NCBI GenBank assembly: GCA_902624095.1
Contig: CACNWB010000006.1
Coordinates: 1-64,000 of the forward strand
Length of the DNA stretch: 64,000 nt
Source of the DNA: an uncultured PS1 clade bacterium
GTDB taxonomy: Bacteria; Pseudomonadota; Alphaproteobacteria; RS24
Direction of reading: 5' to 3'
Shown here piece by piece: positions 25,092 to 34,616 of this stretch. The position numbers and the translations under genes are program-made. The notes beneath the pieces were generated by a model that saw only the letters and a program-made list of their open reading frames with translations, did not search any database and was not told the origin of the DNA. How positions within the stretch are numbered: position 1 is the first letter of the stretch; each line of letters starts with the position of its first letter.

Positions 25092-25301
25092 TTAAAAGTC
25101 GGAAATAATGCCGCCCTTTTCCCAGTCCCCATAGCGCGTGGGCTCTGGGCCCGCCTGTCCGCCGGTTTCTTTGCGCGCGGATTTTTCGCCACTTAGTGCC
25201 GCGCGGGTTTTGCGCCGCGCTTCCGCCTCAGTCCTCGCGCGTTTAGCGGCTTCTTCCATTGATTTTTGTCGCGCCGACGTCGGGTCTTTGTCATCTGCCA
25301 T
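25092..25301 (-). CDS. DUF1674 (SDHAF4-like succinate dehydrogenase assembly factor)
   Basis: A 69-residue protein begun at ATG 25301. The C-terminus GPEPTRYGDWEKGGIISDF is the diagnostic DUF1674 motif, shared with eukaryotic SDHAF4, which shields free flavinated SdhA. The middle is a charged helix rich in Lys, Arg and Ala. It is convergent with acs (seven bases between stops) and divergent from rsmB. Confidence 0.9.
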   Translation of the reverse strand: MADDKDPTSARQKSMEEAAKRARTEAEARRKTRAALSGEKSARKETGGQAGPEPTRYGDWEKGGIISDF

Positions 25302-25353
25302 AGTCACTATATGGGCGCTTGCCAGTGGATTTCCAGAGTGGTCTAACAAACGC

Positions 25354-26688
25354 ATGGAAAAAAACGCCGAAAACAAACCGCAGCGCGCGCCCTCCGGAGG
25401 ACGCGGCAAATCTGCCGCACGACGCCATGCCGCCGCCATGCTGGCGACCATAGAGCGCGGCAAAACGCTGGACGAAGCGCGCGACCGGCTGGGCGAATTG
25501 AGCGCTGCAGACCGTTCTTTTGCAAGCGCTATGGTTATGACGGCGTTGCGGCGACGCGGTCACATTGAAGCGGCATTGGCACCGCACCTCAAAAAACCCG
25601 TGCCGGCGCGCCCGCATTTGGCGCGCGCGCTTTTGCACATCGGCGCAGCGCAAATTATGTTTATGAATGTCCCGCCGCATGCCGCAATTAACGAGACCGT
25701 AGCGGCTACGGGGCGGCGCGAGCAACCCTTTCGTGGCCTTATAAATGCGGTATTGCGCCGTGTCTACGAGGCCAGGCAGAACGTGAACACAGTGCCGGAC
25801 CTGCCAGCATGGTTGCTTGAAGGCTGGCAAGAGGCTTACGGCGCCGAGCAGACAGCTGCGATGGAAAACGTTTTGCGCCAAACGCCACCACTAGATTTAC
25901 AGTTTCGCGACGCCATTTCCTTGAGGGATTGGCAGGCCACCAATCCGGGCATGGGGCATGTACTCACCCCCACTTGCCTGCGTCTTGAGGCGACGGGCGA
26001 CGTGACACGTCTGCCTGGGTTCGATGCGGGCATGTGGTGGGTGCAGGACGTTAGTGCAGCGCTGGCCGCGCCGCTTTTGCGCCCTAAGGCGCAGGCCGAT
26101 ATTCTTGACCTGTGCGCGGCACCGGGCGGCAAAACCTTGCAGTTGGCCGCATGCGGCGCGCAAGTGACAGCGCTCGATACCTCTCAGAAACGACTTGAGC
26201 GCCTTGCCGCCAATTTGGCGCGCACCGGACTTGACGCGCGGACCGTGCTAGCTGATCTTGAAAGTTGGAATCCGACCAGAAAATTTTCCCGCGTGCTACT
26301 GGACGCCCCCTGCTCGGCCACTGGTACAATTCGCCGCCACCCCGATCTGCCCTTACACCGCCGCCGCAGCGACATTGAAAAGAACGCACGCCTGCAGTCC
26401 ACCCTTCTAGAGAGGGCGGCTGACGCAACAGCCCCCGGGGGTACGCTCGTTTACTGCGTGTGCTCACTGGAGCCCCAAGAAGGCGAGGGCGTGGCACGGG
26501 CGTTTCTAGCAACCCGTGACGATTTTTCCCTCATGCCAATCGGGGCGGATGAAGTTCCGGAATGTTTGTCCATGGCAGTAACGGGCGCCGGCCAGTTGCG
26601 CACAACCCCGGCAATGTTGGCCGCTTCCGGCGGCTGTGACGGGTTCTTTGCTGCGCGTTTCCAAAAGAAAGCCGAAGCTCAGACATGA
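25354..26688 (+). CDS. rsmB: 16S rRNA (cytosine-C5) methyltransferase RsmB-like
   Basis: A 444-residue NOL1/NOP2/Sun-family SAM-dependent methyltransferase. Begun at ATG 25354, it has an N-terminal NusB-like domain (SAADRSFASAMVMTALRR, residues 30-160) and a C-terminal Rossmann domain with DLCAAPGGKTLQLAA, ALDTSQKRL, the motif IV Cys in LLDAPCSATGTIRRHPD and the motif VI catalytic Cys in YCVCSLEPQEGE. Two cysteines identify a C5-cytosine rRNA enzyme. It sits upstream of rpe, a common alphaproteobacterial arrangement. Confidence 0.92.
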   Translation: MEKNAENKPQRAPSGGRGKSAARRHAAAMLATIERGKTLDEARDRLGELSAADRSFASAMVMTALRRRGHIEAALAPHLKKPVPARPHLARALLHIGAAQIMFMNVPPHAAINETVAATGRREQPFRGLINAVLRRVYEARQNVNTVPDLPAWLLEGWQEAYGAEQTAAMENVLRQTPPLDLQFRDAISLRDWQATNPGMGHVLTPTCLRLEATGDVTRLPGFDAGMWWVQDVSAALAAPLLRPKAQADILDLCAAPGGKTLQLAACGAQVTALDTSQKRLERLAANLARTGLDARTVLADLESWNPTRKFSRVLLDAPCSATGTIRRHPDLPLHRRRSDIEKNARLQSTLLERAADATAPGGTLVYCVCSLEPQEGEGVARAFLATRDDFSLMPIGADEVPECLSMAVTGAGQLRTTPAMLAASGGCDGFFAARFQKKAEAQT

Positions 26689-26731
26689 GTGATATCTTGC
26701 GTGCCGCGTCAAATAGGATTATTGAAAAAAC

Positions 26732-27400
26732 ATGCCTGAGGTAAAAATTGCACCCTCTATTCTTTCTGCTGACTTTGCCCGTTTGGGCGAAGAGGTGGCC
26801 GCCATTTGTGATGCCGGATGCGACTATGTGCATGTGGATGTGATGGACGGCCACTTTGTACCCAACATCACCATCGGCCCGGATGTCCTGAAAGCCATTA
26901 AACCATACACGTCGCGCCCGCTTGATGTGCATTTGATGATCGCGCCAGTGGACCCCTATATCAATGCCTTTGCCGGAGCCGGTGCCGATATCATTACCTT
27001 CCACCCAGAATCCGGGCCACACCCGCACCGCACCGCACAAGCCATTCGCGCTGCCGGATGTCGCGTTGGCGTATCGTTGAACCCGGCCACGCCGCTGGCC
27101 ACGCTGGATCATATGCTGGACCTTGTCGATCTGGTGTTGGTAATGTCGGTTAATCCAGGTTTTGGCGGACAAAGCTTTATTAGCAGCCAGTTGGAAAAAA
27201 TATCGGAACTACGCCAATTGATAGATGCGTCGGGCCGCGATATCGAATTGGAAGTCGATGGCGGGGTAAACCGCGAGACGGCCGCCCAAGTCATCGCCGC
27301 CGGGGCCAATGTACTGGTAGCCGGCACTGGCACCTTCAAGGGCGGGCCGTCGCTTTATGCTGAAAATATTGCCGCGCTGCGGGAGGCCAGGCAGACCTGA
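26732..27400 (+). CDS. rpe: Ribulose-phosphate 3-epimerase
   Basis: A 222-residue TIM-barrel enzyme interconverting ribulose-5-phosphate and xylulose-5-phosphate. It opens IAPSILSADFARLGEE, with metal-ligand and catalytic parts HVDVMDGHFVPNITIGP, PLDVHLMI, HPESGPHPHR, VMSVNPGFGGQSFI and EVDGGVNRETA. Its TGA stop overlaps the ATG of the heparinase-like gene by one base, so the two are translationally coupled. Confidence 0.97.
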   Translation: MPEVKIAPSILSADFARLGEEVAAICDAGCDYVHVDVMDGHFVPNITIGPDVLKAIKPYTSRPLDVHLMIAPVDPYINAFAGAGADIITFHPESGPHPHRTAQAIRAAGCRVGVSLNPATPLATLDHMLDLVDLVLVMSVNPGFGGQSFISSQLEKISELRQLIDASGRDIELEVDGGVNRETAAQVIAAGANVLVAGTGTFKGGPSLYAENIAALREARQT

Positions 27401-29127
27401 TGAGCCGCGCACGCAAGCTGGGCCTGTATCTGGAAATTTTTTCGACCATGATGCGAAACATTCGCGTCGGCCTGAAACGGAGCTTGCGGCGTCCGGCGTC
27501 GCTGAGCAGCCGGCGCGTGTCAGGCATCATCGACATAACCGGCCTTTATCCCCAAGCCCTCACCCCTGGCGATACAGTGCGCGGCGAAAATTGGCTGGCC
27601 GGGGATTACACACTGCCCGGTGCATTGGTCAAGGTTGCCAACACATCGCCTTTCGACGTGCCAGTTGCCAATTCCAAATGGCTGGCCTCGCTGCACGGAT
27701 TTGACTGGTTGCGCCATATCTGTGCCCTGTCCGAAGAACGCGGGGCGACGGCGGCGGCATTTTATGTGCAGGACTGGATAAGGCGCAATCCAGTGCGCGT
27801 GAAAGAAGCCATGCGATCGGATGTTATCGCGCGGCGGTTGATGAATTGGAGCGCCGCCATGCCTATCATTTTGCCGGCACTTGAACGCCGCGAGATCGAT
27901 ACTATCCGACAAGCCCTGAGCCAGCAGTCAAAATATCTCGCGCGCTGCATAGATGAGGAAAATGACGGCTTACGCCGTTTGACGGCCGCCTCCGGACTGG
28001 CCTATGCTGGCCTTGCTTTTTCTGGTGACGGACAATGGGTTCGCCAAGGGGTTGAAGTAGTCTTGCGCGAGTTGCGGCGTCAAATTCTCGCCGATGGTGG
28101 CCATGTCAGCCGCTCACCCGCGATTCTAGCCGATATTTTGAAACTGATCCTGGCCTTGGAAGCGGCGATGCAAGCACGCACCGTGCAGGCGCCCGCAATG
28201 CTGGTGGAAGCACGCAAGCGCATGCAGGCCATGCTAGCCCTCACTTGTCATCCCGATGGCGGGCTTGGGGTGTTCAATGGCGCAACCGCGCGCGCGGCAA
28301 AAGAAATTGCTCCATTGCTTGTCGGCCTCGATGCTAAAAATGTGATGAGCTATGCTCAGCGCAGCGGCTACCAACGCCTGGCATCCGGCAAACTTTGCTT
28401 GCTGGTGGACGCCGGACAGGCCAGCGGCGGGGCTGGCACCGAGATGAGCCACGCGGCCCCCTTGTCGCTGGAAATGAGCTATGCCCAGGACCGGATACTC
28501 GTAAATTGCGGCCCCAATCTAGTGCATGATGAGAAATGGCACCTTGCCTCTCGCGGGGTGGCGGCACATTCCGCCTTCGGTTTCGACGCCGACATGAGTG
28601 ATCCATTCCTCCGTAGCGGGCTGGCGGCGCGGGTGCTAGGACACCGGTTGAAACCGGAAAACTGGCATGTCACCTGCCGGCGGGTGGAGGATACAACCGG
28701 CGTCTGGCTGGAAACTAGCCATGATCAATTCGCCGCAAGCCATGGCGTGCGCTATAATCGCCGACTTTTTGTCGACACGACTGGCGAAGATTTGCGCGGT
28801 GAGGACACGCTCATGCCAGCCTCAAGCAAAAGCAAATATATCGCCGCACGCTTCCATTTACGTTTTCATCTGCACCCACAGGTTTCAGCGACCCTGCAAT
28901 CCGGCGGTTCTAGCGTATTGCTGGTATCGCATGGCGGGCATGGCTGGCAGTTTCGCTTTGCGCCGCAAGCAGACCAGATTTTGAAGATCGAGGAAAGCGT
29001 GTTCATGGGCCATGAGGGCATTCCGCAGCGATGCCAGCAAATTGCAATCGCCGGCACATTGCAGCCGAAAGATACCCAAATGAAATGGGCCATGCGCTAT
29101 GTTGGGCGCATTGGCCGCCGCCGCTAA
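27400..29127 (+). CDS. Heparinase II/III-like protein
   Basis: A 575-residue protein with an N-terminal alpha/alpha toroid-like region (GVLFNTSPFDVP-type segment LVKVANTSPFDVP, FDWLRHICAL) and a C-terminal beta-sandwich typical of the heparinase II/III family (AHSAFGFDADMSDPF, HDQFAASHGVRYNRRLFVD, RFHLRFHLHPQV). No signal peptide is visible. The gene is routinely found between rsmB/rpe and purH in alphaproteobacteria. It may be a polysaccharide lyase or, given its cytoplasmic look and conserved location, have a non-lyase role. The Tyr/His lyase residues cannot be confirmed by eye. Confidence 0.85.
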   Translation: MSRARKLGLYLEIFSTMMRNIRVGLKRSLRRPASLSSRRVSGIIDITGLYPQALTPGDTVRGENWLAGDYTLPGALVKVANTSPFDVPVANSKWLASLHGFDWLRHICALSEERGATAAAFYVQDWIRRNPVRVKEAMRSDVIARRLMNWSAAMPIILPALERREIDTIRQALSQQSKYLARCIDEENDGLRRLTAASGLAYAGLAFSGDGQWVRQGVEVVLRELRRQILADGGHVSRSPAILADILKLILALEAAMQARTVQAPAMLVEARKRMQAMLALTCHPDGGLGVFNGATARAAKEIAPLLVGLDAKNVMSYAQRSGYQRLASGKLCLLVDAGQASGGAGTEMSHAAPLSLEMSYAQDRILVNCGPNLVHDEKWHLASRGVAAHSAFGFDADMSDPFLRSGLAARVLGHRLKPENWHVTCRRVEDTTGVWLETSHDQFAASHGVRYNRRLFVDTTGEDLRGEDTLMPASSKSKYIAARFHLRFHLHPQVSATLQSGGSSVLLVSHGGHGWQFRFAPQADQILKIEESVFMGHEGIPQRCQQIAIAGTLQPKDTQMKWAMRYVGRIGRRR

Positions 29128-29175
29128 CCCGTGCCCAGAAGATTTTTTAAGGCCCCCAAATAAGGTTTACCCCAC

Positions 29176-30777
29176 ATGTCAGTTTCCGAAAAATCATCTC
29201 ATAAACCCATTTCCCGCGCCCTAATATCCGTCTCGGACAAAGCCGGCATTGTCGATTTCGCGAAAGCGCTGGTGGCGCAAGGAATCGAGATCATTTCAAC
29301 TGGCGGCACGGCAAAAATGCTCGCGCAAGCGGGTATAGATTGTCGCGATGTGTCAGACTTGACCGGCTTCCCCGAAATGATGGATGGGCGGGTGAAAACA
29401 CTGCACCCGATGGTGCATGGCGGATTGCTTGCGATACGCGATAATGAAACCCATTTAAACGACATGCGCGACCATGGTATTGGCGAGATCGATTTGTTGG
29501 TGGTCAATCTCTACCCGTTTGAGGAGACGGTCCGGGGCGGCGGAACTTACGAAGCGTGTATTGAAAACATTGATATTGGTGGCCCGGCCATGATCCGCGC
29601 GGCAGCCAAAAATCACCAAGACGTCACGGTGATTGTTGACCCTGAAGATTACACCAACGTTCTGGACAGCCTCCATGCCCATCAGGGCACGCAACTCACA
29701 TTGCGGCAAAGGCTAGCGCAAAAAGCCTATGCGCGTACGGCAGCTTATGACGCTGAAATTTCCAATTGGATGGCCGCCGAGCTTGAGATCGAAAGACCTG
29801 CATTTCGCGCGCTTGGCGGGCATTTGCAGCAGAGTTTGCGCTATGGCGAAAACCCGCACCAACAGGCCGGATTTTATGTTGGCGGGCCATTGCGTGAGGG
29901 TGTCGCAACGGCGCAGCAGGTGCAGGGCAAGGAGCTTTCTTACAACAATATCAATGATACCGATGCAGCTTTTGAGCTTGTGTCTGAATTTGACCCCGCC
30001 GACAGCGCGGCCTGTGCCATCATCAAACACGCCAATCCGTGTGGCGTGGCATGCGGTGCCCATTTGCCGGAGGCGTTTGCCAAAGCCTTGGCTTGCGACC
30101 CGGTTTCAGCTTTTGGCGGCATTATTGCCATGAACCGCCCGCTGGATGCGACCACCGCCAAAGCAATTACCGAACTGTTTACAGAAGTGATTATCGCGCC
30201 GGGGGCCGATGATGCGGCGCGCGACATTATCGCGGCCAAGAAAAATCTGCGGCTGTTGATTACCACCGGCCTTGCCGACCGCCATGCCGAAGGCTTGAGT
30301 GTGCGCACGGTGGCTGGTGGCTTTCTGGCACAAAACAGAGATGCAGGCGCGGTTTCCGCCGAACATTTGACGACTGTAACAAGCCGTGCGCCGGATGCCT
30401 CCGAAATGGCGGATTTATTATTCGCCTGGCAGGTTGCCAAACATGTGAAATCAAATGCCATTGTTTACGTCAAAGACGGCGCAACCGTCGGGATTGGCGC
30501 AGGTCAGATGAGTAGGCTGGACAGCTCACGCATCGCCGCACGCAAATCCGAAGATGCGGCAGAGGCGGCGGGGCTTTCGGCGCCGCTGGTTCTCGGCTCG
30601 GTGGTCGCGTCAGATGCGTTTTTCCCGTTCGCCGACGGGCTGTTGAGTGCCGCCAATGCGGGTGCCACGGCCATTATTCAGCCCGGCGGGTCGATCCGCG
30701 ATGACGAGGTAATTGCGGCGGCAGACGAAGCGGGGCTGGCAATGATATTCACCGGTATGCGCCATTTCCGGCACTAG
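29176..30777 (+). CDS. purH: Bifunctional AICAR formyltransferase/IMP cyclohydrolase
   Basis: A 533-residue enzyme catalysing the last two steps of IMP synthesis. The N-terminal MGS-like cyclohydrolase domain shows [29 protein letters not shown] and [14 protein letters not shown]. The C-terminal formyltransferase carries [32 protein letters not shown], the catalytic Lys-His in [13 protein letters not shown], and [14 protein letters not shown]-type residues ([14 protein letters not shown]), ending FTGMRHFRH. It is convergent with the TPR gene, 18 bases between stops. Confidence 0.98.
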   Translation: MSVSEKSSHKPISRALISVSDKAGIVDFAKALVAQGIEIISTGGTAKMLAQAGIDCRDVSDLTGFPEMMDGRVKTLHPMVHGGLLAIRDNETHLNDMRDHGIGEIDLLVVNLYPFEETVRGGGTYEACIENIDIGGPAMIRAAAKNHQDVTVIVDPEDYTNVLDSLHAHQGTQLTLRQRLAQKAYARTAAYDAEISNWMAAELEIERPAFRALGGHLQQSLRYGENPHQQAGFYVGGPLREGVATAQQVQGKELSYNNINDTDAAFELVSEFDPADSAACAIIKHANPCGVACGAHLPEAFAKALACDPVSAFGGIIAMNRPLDATTAKAITELFTEVIIAPGADDAARDIIAAKKNLRLLITTGLADRHAEGLSVRTVAGGFLAQNRDAGAVSAEHLTTVTSRAPDASEMADLLFAWQVAKHVKSNAIVYVKDGATVGIGAGQMSRLDSSRIAARKSEDAAEAAGLSAPLVLGSVVASDAFFPFADGLLSAANAGATAIIQPGGSIRDDEVIAAADEAGLAMIFTGMRHFRH

Positions 30778-30795
30778 CCCCCCCCATTCCCGGAA

Positions 30796-33060
30796 CTAAC
30801 CCGGCGAGCAGGCCCGCGCCTGCCGCTCCCATGCGGCAAGCATCGGAAATACATCTGTTGCCTTCTGCCAGTTTTGAGCCGCCTGCGACCGCGCGAATAT
30901 TTTTTCCATCATGGCACAGGCTTTGGGCTTTTCACCCAGATTTGTGAAAATGGCCGCCAGCCCGACGCGCGCGCCCATGCCCACCGGATCATCGGGCGGC
31001 GTGCGCTTTGCCAGACTGGACAGCGCGCGCGCCGCTTCCAGGTTGCGGTCATTGACGCGCAAAGCTTCGGCGCGCAAATACCAGGCCGACGGACGACGCG
31101 GAAATTCCTGTGCTAGCAGGTCAGCAATGTGCAAGGCTTCCGCAGGCGCGTTGCGCGCCAAATTGATCTGCACCAACGCCTCATACAAATTGGCAATGGG
31201 GCGTCCCTGCAATTCCGACAATCCGTCGCGCAAGAACACATAACGCGCTTCGTCCATGTCGGTTTCCTGAAGCTCGCGCAAATATGCCTTCCATGCGCCC
31301 AAAATGCGCTTCGCCTGAGTTTCATCGACAGGCTCGAGCAGGGCTATCAACCCCGGCCCATCGCCTTGCGCGACCAAATAGGCCATGGAGGCTGGCGCCA
31401 ATTGAACAACATCACCGCCCGAAAGCTCAAAAGCCCCATACGCTATGTCAAAAAATTCAGGACTCAGACTGCCATTGATAGCAAGATTAACAGCCGCACG
31501 GTGCACAGGCAGCGCATCTCCCGCTACGCAGCCCGGCGGACATTTGGCCTTGAGCCAAATAGTGTAAATCGCTTGCCCGCCCCTTGCTACCTTCTGTAAA
31601 TTTGCAGCCTTTTTGCCGGTCTTCAGTCCATCGGCAACTTGGCGCGCAATGAGCCGGACGCGCATGCCGGTAAGCATTTTATAGGCCGGCATATGCGGCA
31701 AAAAGCCGGATAGCAGCTTATCGGCTTTGCGCCACTTTCCTTGCGTAGCCGCGTGGCGGGCCAGCAAAACCCGCGCGCGCAATGCGATGACGTGATCAAG
31801 CGTGAGAGACTGATCCGGCCCTATTTCGGGCACTTTCTGATGGCGCTGCGCGAGCTCCAAAAGTTCGGCATCCGGATCAGTGTCGGCAGATAAGCGGGCA
31901 AGCGCGATGAATTTATCGACCTGTTCGCGCTGCGCCCGGGCGCCATACCCTGCGCGGGCCGCACGCAAGAACGGCAGAGCGCGTGCGCCGTCGTTTAAGT
32001 TCACCAAGCTAACGCCAAGCTGGTAGTCAACACTGCGCTTTAGTTTGGCAGGTAGCAGACTGTAATAGGGTTTCACAACCCGCCAGCTTTCACGCACGAT
32101 GGAAAACTGCCTGCGCGTAAAGCCCGCATCCATTGCGTGTATGGCATTTACTGGCGGGTAATCCGCGGCGGCCAGCAGCTTTTTATCACGCGCCAGAAAT
32201 TCAAGCGCCGCCGCAATCATGGCCGGAGATCCGTCGAAGGCCGGAGCCAGCAGGGCGGCGATTTCTACCGCCGCTTTTCCATCGCTCAAAGCCTGGTTCG
32301 CTACGTTCAAAATTTCTCGGTTTATTGTGCCCTGTTCTGGCGAAAGATCCCATTCGGACGCCTGGCCAACACCAGCAGATAAAATGGGTGGTATGTAGCC
32401 TGGTGCACTTATTTCGGAATAAAATAAATCCGCTGCTTCTTCGAGTAAATTCTGCCCGCCTTTGGCAAGTGAGGCTTTCAATTGCTCAAGTGTCGCGATA
32501 GCCGCAGGCACATCACCTCCCTCAATCTGTGCTGTTGCCAAGCCGTACATGGCGCGCTGAACAATAACCGGATGACTGAACTCCAGCGTCAATGCACGCA
32601 TATCCTCGGTTGCGCCAAGAATTGCCTTGCGTCGCGCTTCAGCACTAATTTCGCGGGTCGCACGGGACAGCTCCGCCCAAGCAAGTGCATAAGCCCCAGC
32701 CACGCGCAAGCTTTCCAAATCTTGCCAAAGATCAGACGACAACAGATCCTCGAAATTTAATTCATTGCCACGCACGCGAGCTTCTGCTTTGGCACGCACC
32801 TTATCGATATGATCGCGCAAAGCCATTGCGCCGTTTCTGATCTCAGCCATTTCAAGCGGCCCCAGAGGAGCATCATAACAAGCCTCGAGGTCGCCAGCGA
32901 AATCGTCCATAGCCTTCAGAATGGGTTGGGCTTGAGCATCTAGAGAGGCCAGAATTTTTTCTGATGACACGAACAGGGCCTTGGGCGGTAATCTGCACGC
33001 CTCGGCCGGCGCGAAGACCATTAAGCAAAAAATTGAGAGGGCGTGAAGGAAACGGCGCAT
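30796..33060 (-). CDS. Large exported TPR protein of the ExbBD-vWA operon
   Basis: A 754-residue protein with a signal peptide (MRRFLHALSIFCLMVFAPAEA) placing it in the periplasm; a Cys follows directly, so lipidation is possible though the lipobox is not ideal. The rest is an almost continuous alpha-helical repeat with TPR-like pairs, most obvious near the C-terminus (ANLYEALVQINLARNAPAEA, then PSAWYLRAEALRVNDRNLEA). I do not recognise a named family. It starts three bases after the vWA stop and is the last gene of the operon, so it is probably a scaffold for the vWA protein. Similar vWA-plus-TPR pairing is known from Bat operons. Confidence 0.75.
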   Translation of the reverse strand: MRRFLHALSIFCLMVFAPAEACRLPPKALFVSSEKILASLDAQAQPILKAMDDFAGDLEACYDAPLGPLEMAEIRNGAMALRDHIDKVRAKAEARVRGNELNFEDLLSSDLWQDLESLRVAGAYALAWAELSRATREISAEARRKAILGATEDMRALTLEFSHPVIVQRAMYGLATAQIEGGDVPAAIATLEQLKASLAKGGQNLLEEAADLFYSEISAPGYIPPILSAGVGQASEWDLSPEQGTINREILNVANQALSDGKAAVEIAALLAPAFDGSPAMIAAALEFLARDKKLLAAADYPPVNAIHAMDAGFTRRQFSIVRESWRVVKPYYSLLPAKLKRSVDYQLGVSLVNLNDGARALPFLRAARAGYGARAQREQVDKFIALARLSADTDPDAELLELAQRHQKVPEIGPDQSLTLDHVIALRARVLLARHAATQGKWRKADKLLSGFLPHMPAYKMLTGMRVRLIARQVADGLKTGKKAANLQKVARGGQAIYTIWLKAKCPPGCVAGDALPVHRAAVNLAINGSLSPEFFDIAYGAFELSGGDVVQLAPASMAYLVAQGDGPGLIALLEPVDETQAKRILGAWKAYLRELQETDMDEARYVFLRDGLSELQGRPIANLYEALVQINLARNAPAEALHIADLLAQEFPRRPSAWYLRAEALRVNDRNLEAARALSSLAKRTPPDDPVGMGARVGLAAIFTNLGEKPKACAMMEKIFARSQAAQNWQKATDVFPMLAAWERQARACSPG

Positions 33061-33063
33061 GAC

Positions 33064-34197
33064 CTACTCCAAGCTAGCTAGAAATGGCGCCAACTCGTCA
33101 TGGAACCGGTCATCAAAAATTAGGAGAGCCAACGTTTTCATTAGTTGGCGCTCGCCGGCCAAGGTCAACGCCAGCCCCCCGCCTGACTTGGCTAATGCGC
33201 GGAACGCCGGAAGCACATCCTGCCGCTGCGAGCTGGGGGATCTCAAGCTGAGCCAGCCGATCGACTCAGTCCGGCCAAGGTATTTGCGATTGGCCTCTAC
33301 CCGCGAGTCGACGATTGACAGCCGCGCCCCACGGCGCTTCATGCGACCAGCAATGGTTAAGGCTTCATCAACCTCATAATTATGAGGCGGAGCGTCGCCC
33401 ACAACAATCAAAACCCGCTGGGCACCAGAACGCCAGGCTATCGCCTTTTCTGCTTTGCGGAGCGCCTCGGTAACAGCTTCGGGAACGTCGCCGCCGCCAT
33501 TAGCATCCAACACGCTCATGAAAGTTCGCGCCTTGAGCACATCAAAACTTGGCTGAGATATTTGTGTCACAAAATCCGGATCCTGATAATCGCGATAGGC
33601 GATCACACCAAAGCGAGCAAGCGGCACGAGATTGCGAACATATTGAGACAAAGCTTCAATTCGTTCGCGCACCCGATCATGCACCCAAGCCATGGAGCCT
33701 GTTGCATCAATCACGAACACGACATCAATGCCTGTTTGCCGCAAATGCTGAATGTAATCAGCAAAGGTTTGCGGCACGCCCGATATCAGCCCCCCGCCGC
33801 GCGCAGCACGCTGGGTTGCAGCCTTGGAAGGCACCGGCATGGCGGGCGCAATGGCGGCTGTGCTGGCAGCCTCCATCATGACTTGGTTAAAATCTGCTTC
33901 CAAGGGCACTTCGAGTATTTCCGAAAAATCCATCTCGGCCTCGGCTTCGCGCTCAATGGTGGCCGGCTCGGGCAGTTCCAGATCAACACCTTGCTGATCA
34001 TCGGCAGCAGCCGAGATAATCAAGCTCTCGGCCGCATTGTCTCCTCCACGCTCTCCACCAAACAGTAGAACTAGAACCGTGCCGACACCGATCACATGAA
34101 CGACCAGTGAAATCGCAAAAAACGTGACCCACCAGCGGCGCGGCAGATTTTTGAGACGTGTCAGCCAGTTAGGTCGCGGCGCGGGGCTATTTGCCAT
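33064..34197 (-). CDS. TonB-like membrane-anchored von Willebrand factor A protein
   Basis: A 377-residue inner-membrane protein. A short basic cytosolic N-terminus (NWLTRLKNLPRRWW) leads into one membrane helix at residues 23-46 containing S30-x3-H34, the S-x3-H motif that TonB uses to engage ExbB/ExbD. A Glu/Pro-rich linker (ELPEPATIEREAEAEMD) spans residues 70-105. A vWA domain from residue 155 has an intact MIDAS: D164-x-T166-x-S168, the GGGDVPEAVTEAL loop at 234-246 and D268 in VVGDAPPHN. There is no TonB C-terminal domain. Its ATG overlaps the second exbD by 11 bases. Likely a force-coupled periplasmic adhesion or chaperone module (inference). Confidence 0.82.
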   Translation of the reverse strand: MANSPAPRPNWLTRLKNLPRRWWVTFFAISLVVHVIGVGTVLVLLFGGERGGDNAAESLIISAAADDQQGVDLELPEPATIEREAEAEMDFSEILEVPLEADFNQVMMEAASTAAIAPAMPVPSKAATQRAARGGGLISGVPQTFADYIQHLRQTGIDVVFVIDATGSMAWVHDRVRERIEALSQYVRNLVPLARFGVIAYRDYQDPDFVTQISQPSFDVLKARTFMSVLDANGGGDVPEAVTEALRKAEKAIAWRSGAQRVLIVVGDAPPHNYEVDEALTIAGRMKRRGARLSIVDSRVEANRKYLGRTESIGWLSLRSPSSQRQDVLPAFRALAKSGGGLALTLAGERQLMKTLALLIFDDRFHDELAPFLASLE

Positions 34198-34609
34198 TTA
34201 CCTGCTCCGCGGCAAATTCGGTTTTAATGCGGATTTCACCCACACCGGCTTTCGCCATGGCTTGACGGAAATCCATTAGGGCGGCGGCGTGCGCGCGCCG
34301 GTCGGCAATCAACTCAACCGCCAGCCCTTGTTCGGCCACACCCGTTTCCGCCACGCGCGCGGCAATTTCAGCCAGCGATTTCGGCGCATCACCCGTCAGA
34401 TAAAATTTATCGTCAGCCCCAAGGCGAACGGAAAGCGGCGCGGCGACATAAGCGGTTTCCTGGCGGCTGATTGCCACCTCAATCTCGCCGGGATGGTCGG
34501 TGGTCGGACGACCGGCGATCAGCACAAACAGAATGAGCAAAAAAACCACATTGATCAGCGGCAGAAGATCAATGCTCTTGAATTTGCGTTGGGGTCTGTT
34601 GATTTTCAT
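34187..34609 (-). CDS. ExbD/TolR-like protein 2, proton-site Asp replaced by Asn
   Basis: A 140-residue single-span protein with the ExbD layout: N-terminal MKINRPQRKFKSIDLLPLIN, the membrane helix (residues 18-35) and a C-terminal periplasmic domain with RLGADDKFYLTGDAP and VELIADRRAHAAALMDF. The N-terminus aligns residue for residue with its neighbour, but position 20, where ExbD/TolR/MotB proteins need the proton-carrying Asp, is Asn (codon AAT, 34550-34552). It overlaps the vWA start by 11 bases, indicating tight coupling. It may form a heterodimer with ExbD1, leaving one active proton site. Confidence 0.9.
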   Translation of the reverse strand: MKINRPQRKFKSIDLLPLINVVFLLILFVLIAGRPTTDHPGEIEVAISRQETAYVAAPLSVRLGADDKFYLTGDAPKSLAEIAARVAETGVAEQGLAVELIADRRAHAAALMDFRQAMAKAGVGEIRIKTEFAAEQVNGK

Positions 34610-34616
34610 GCGGTCC

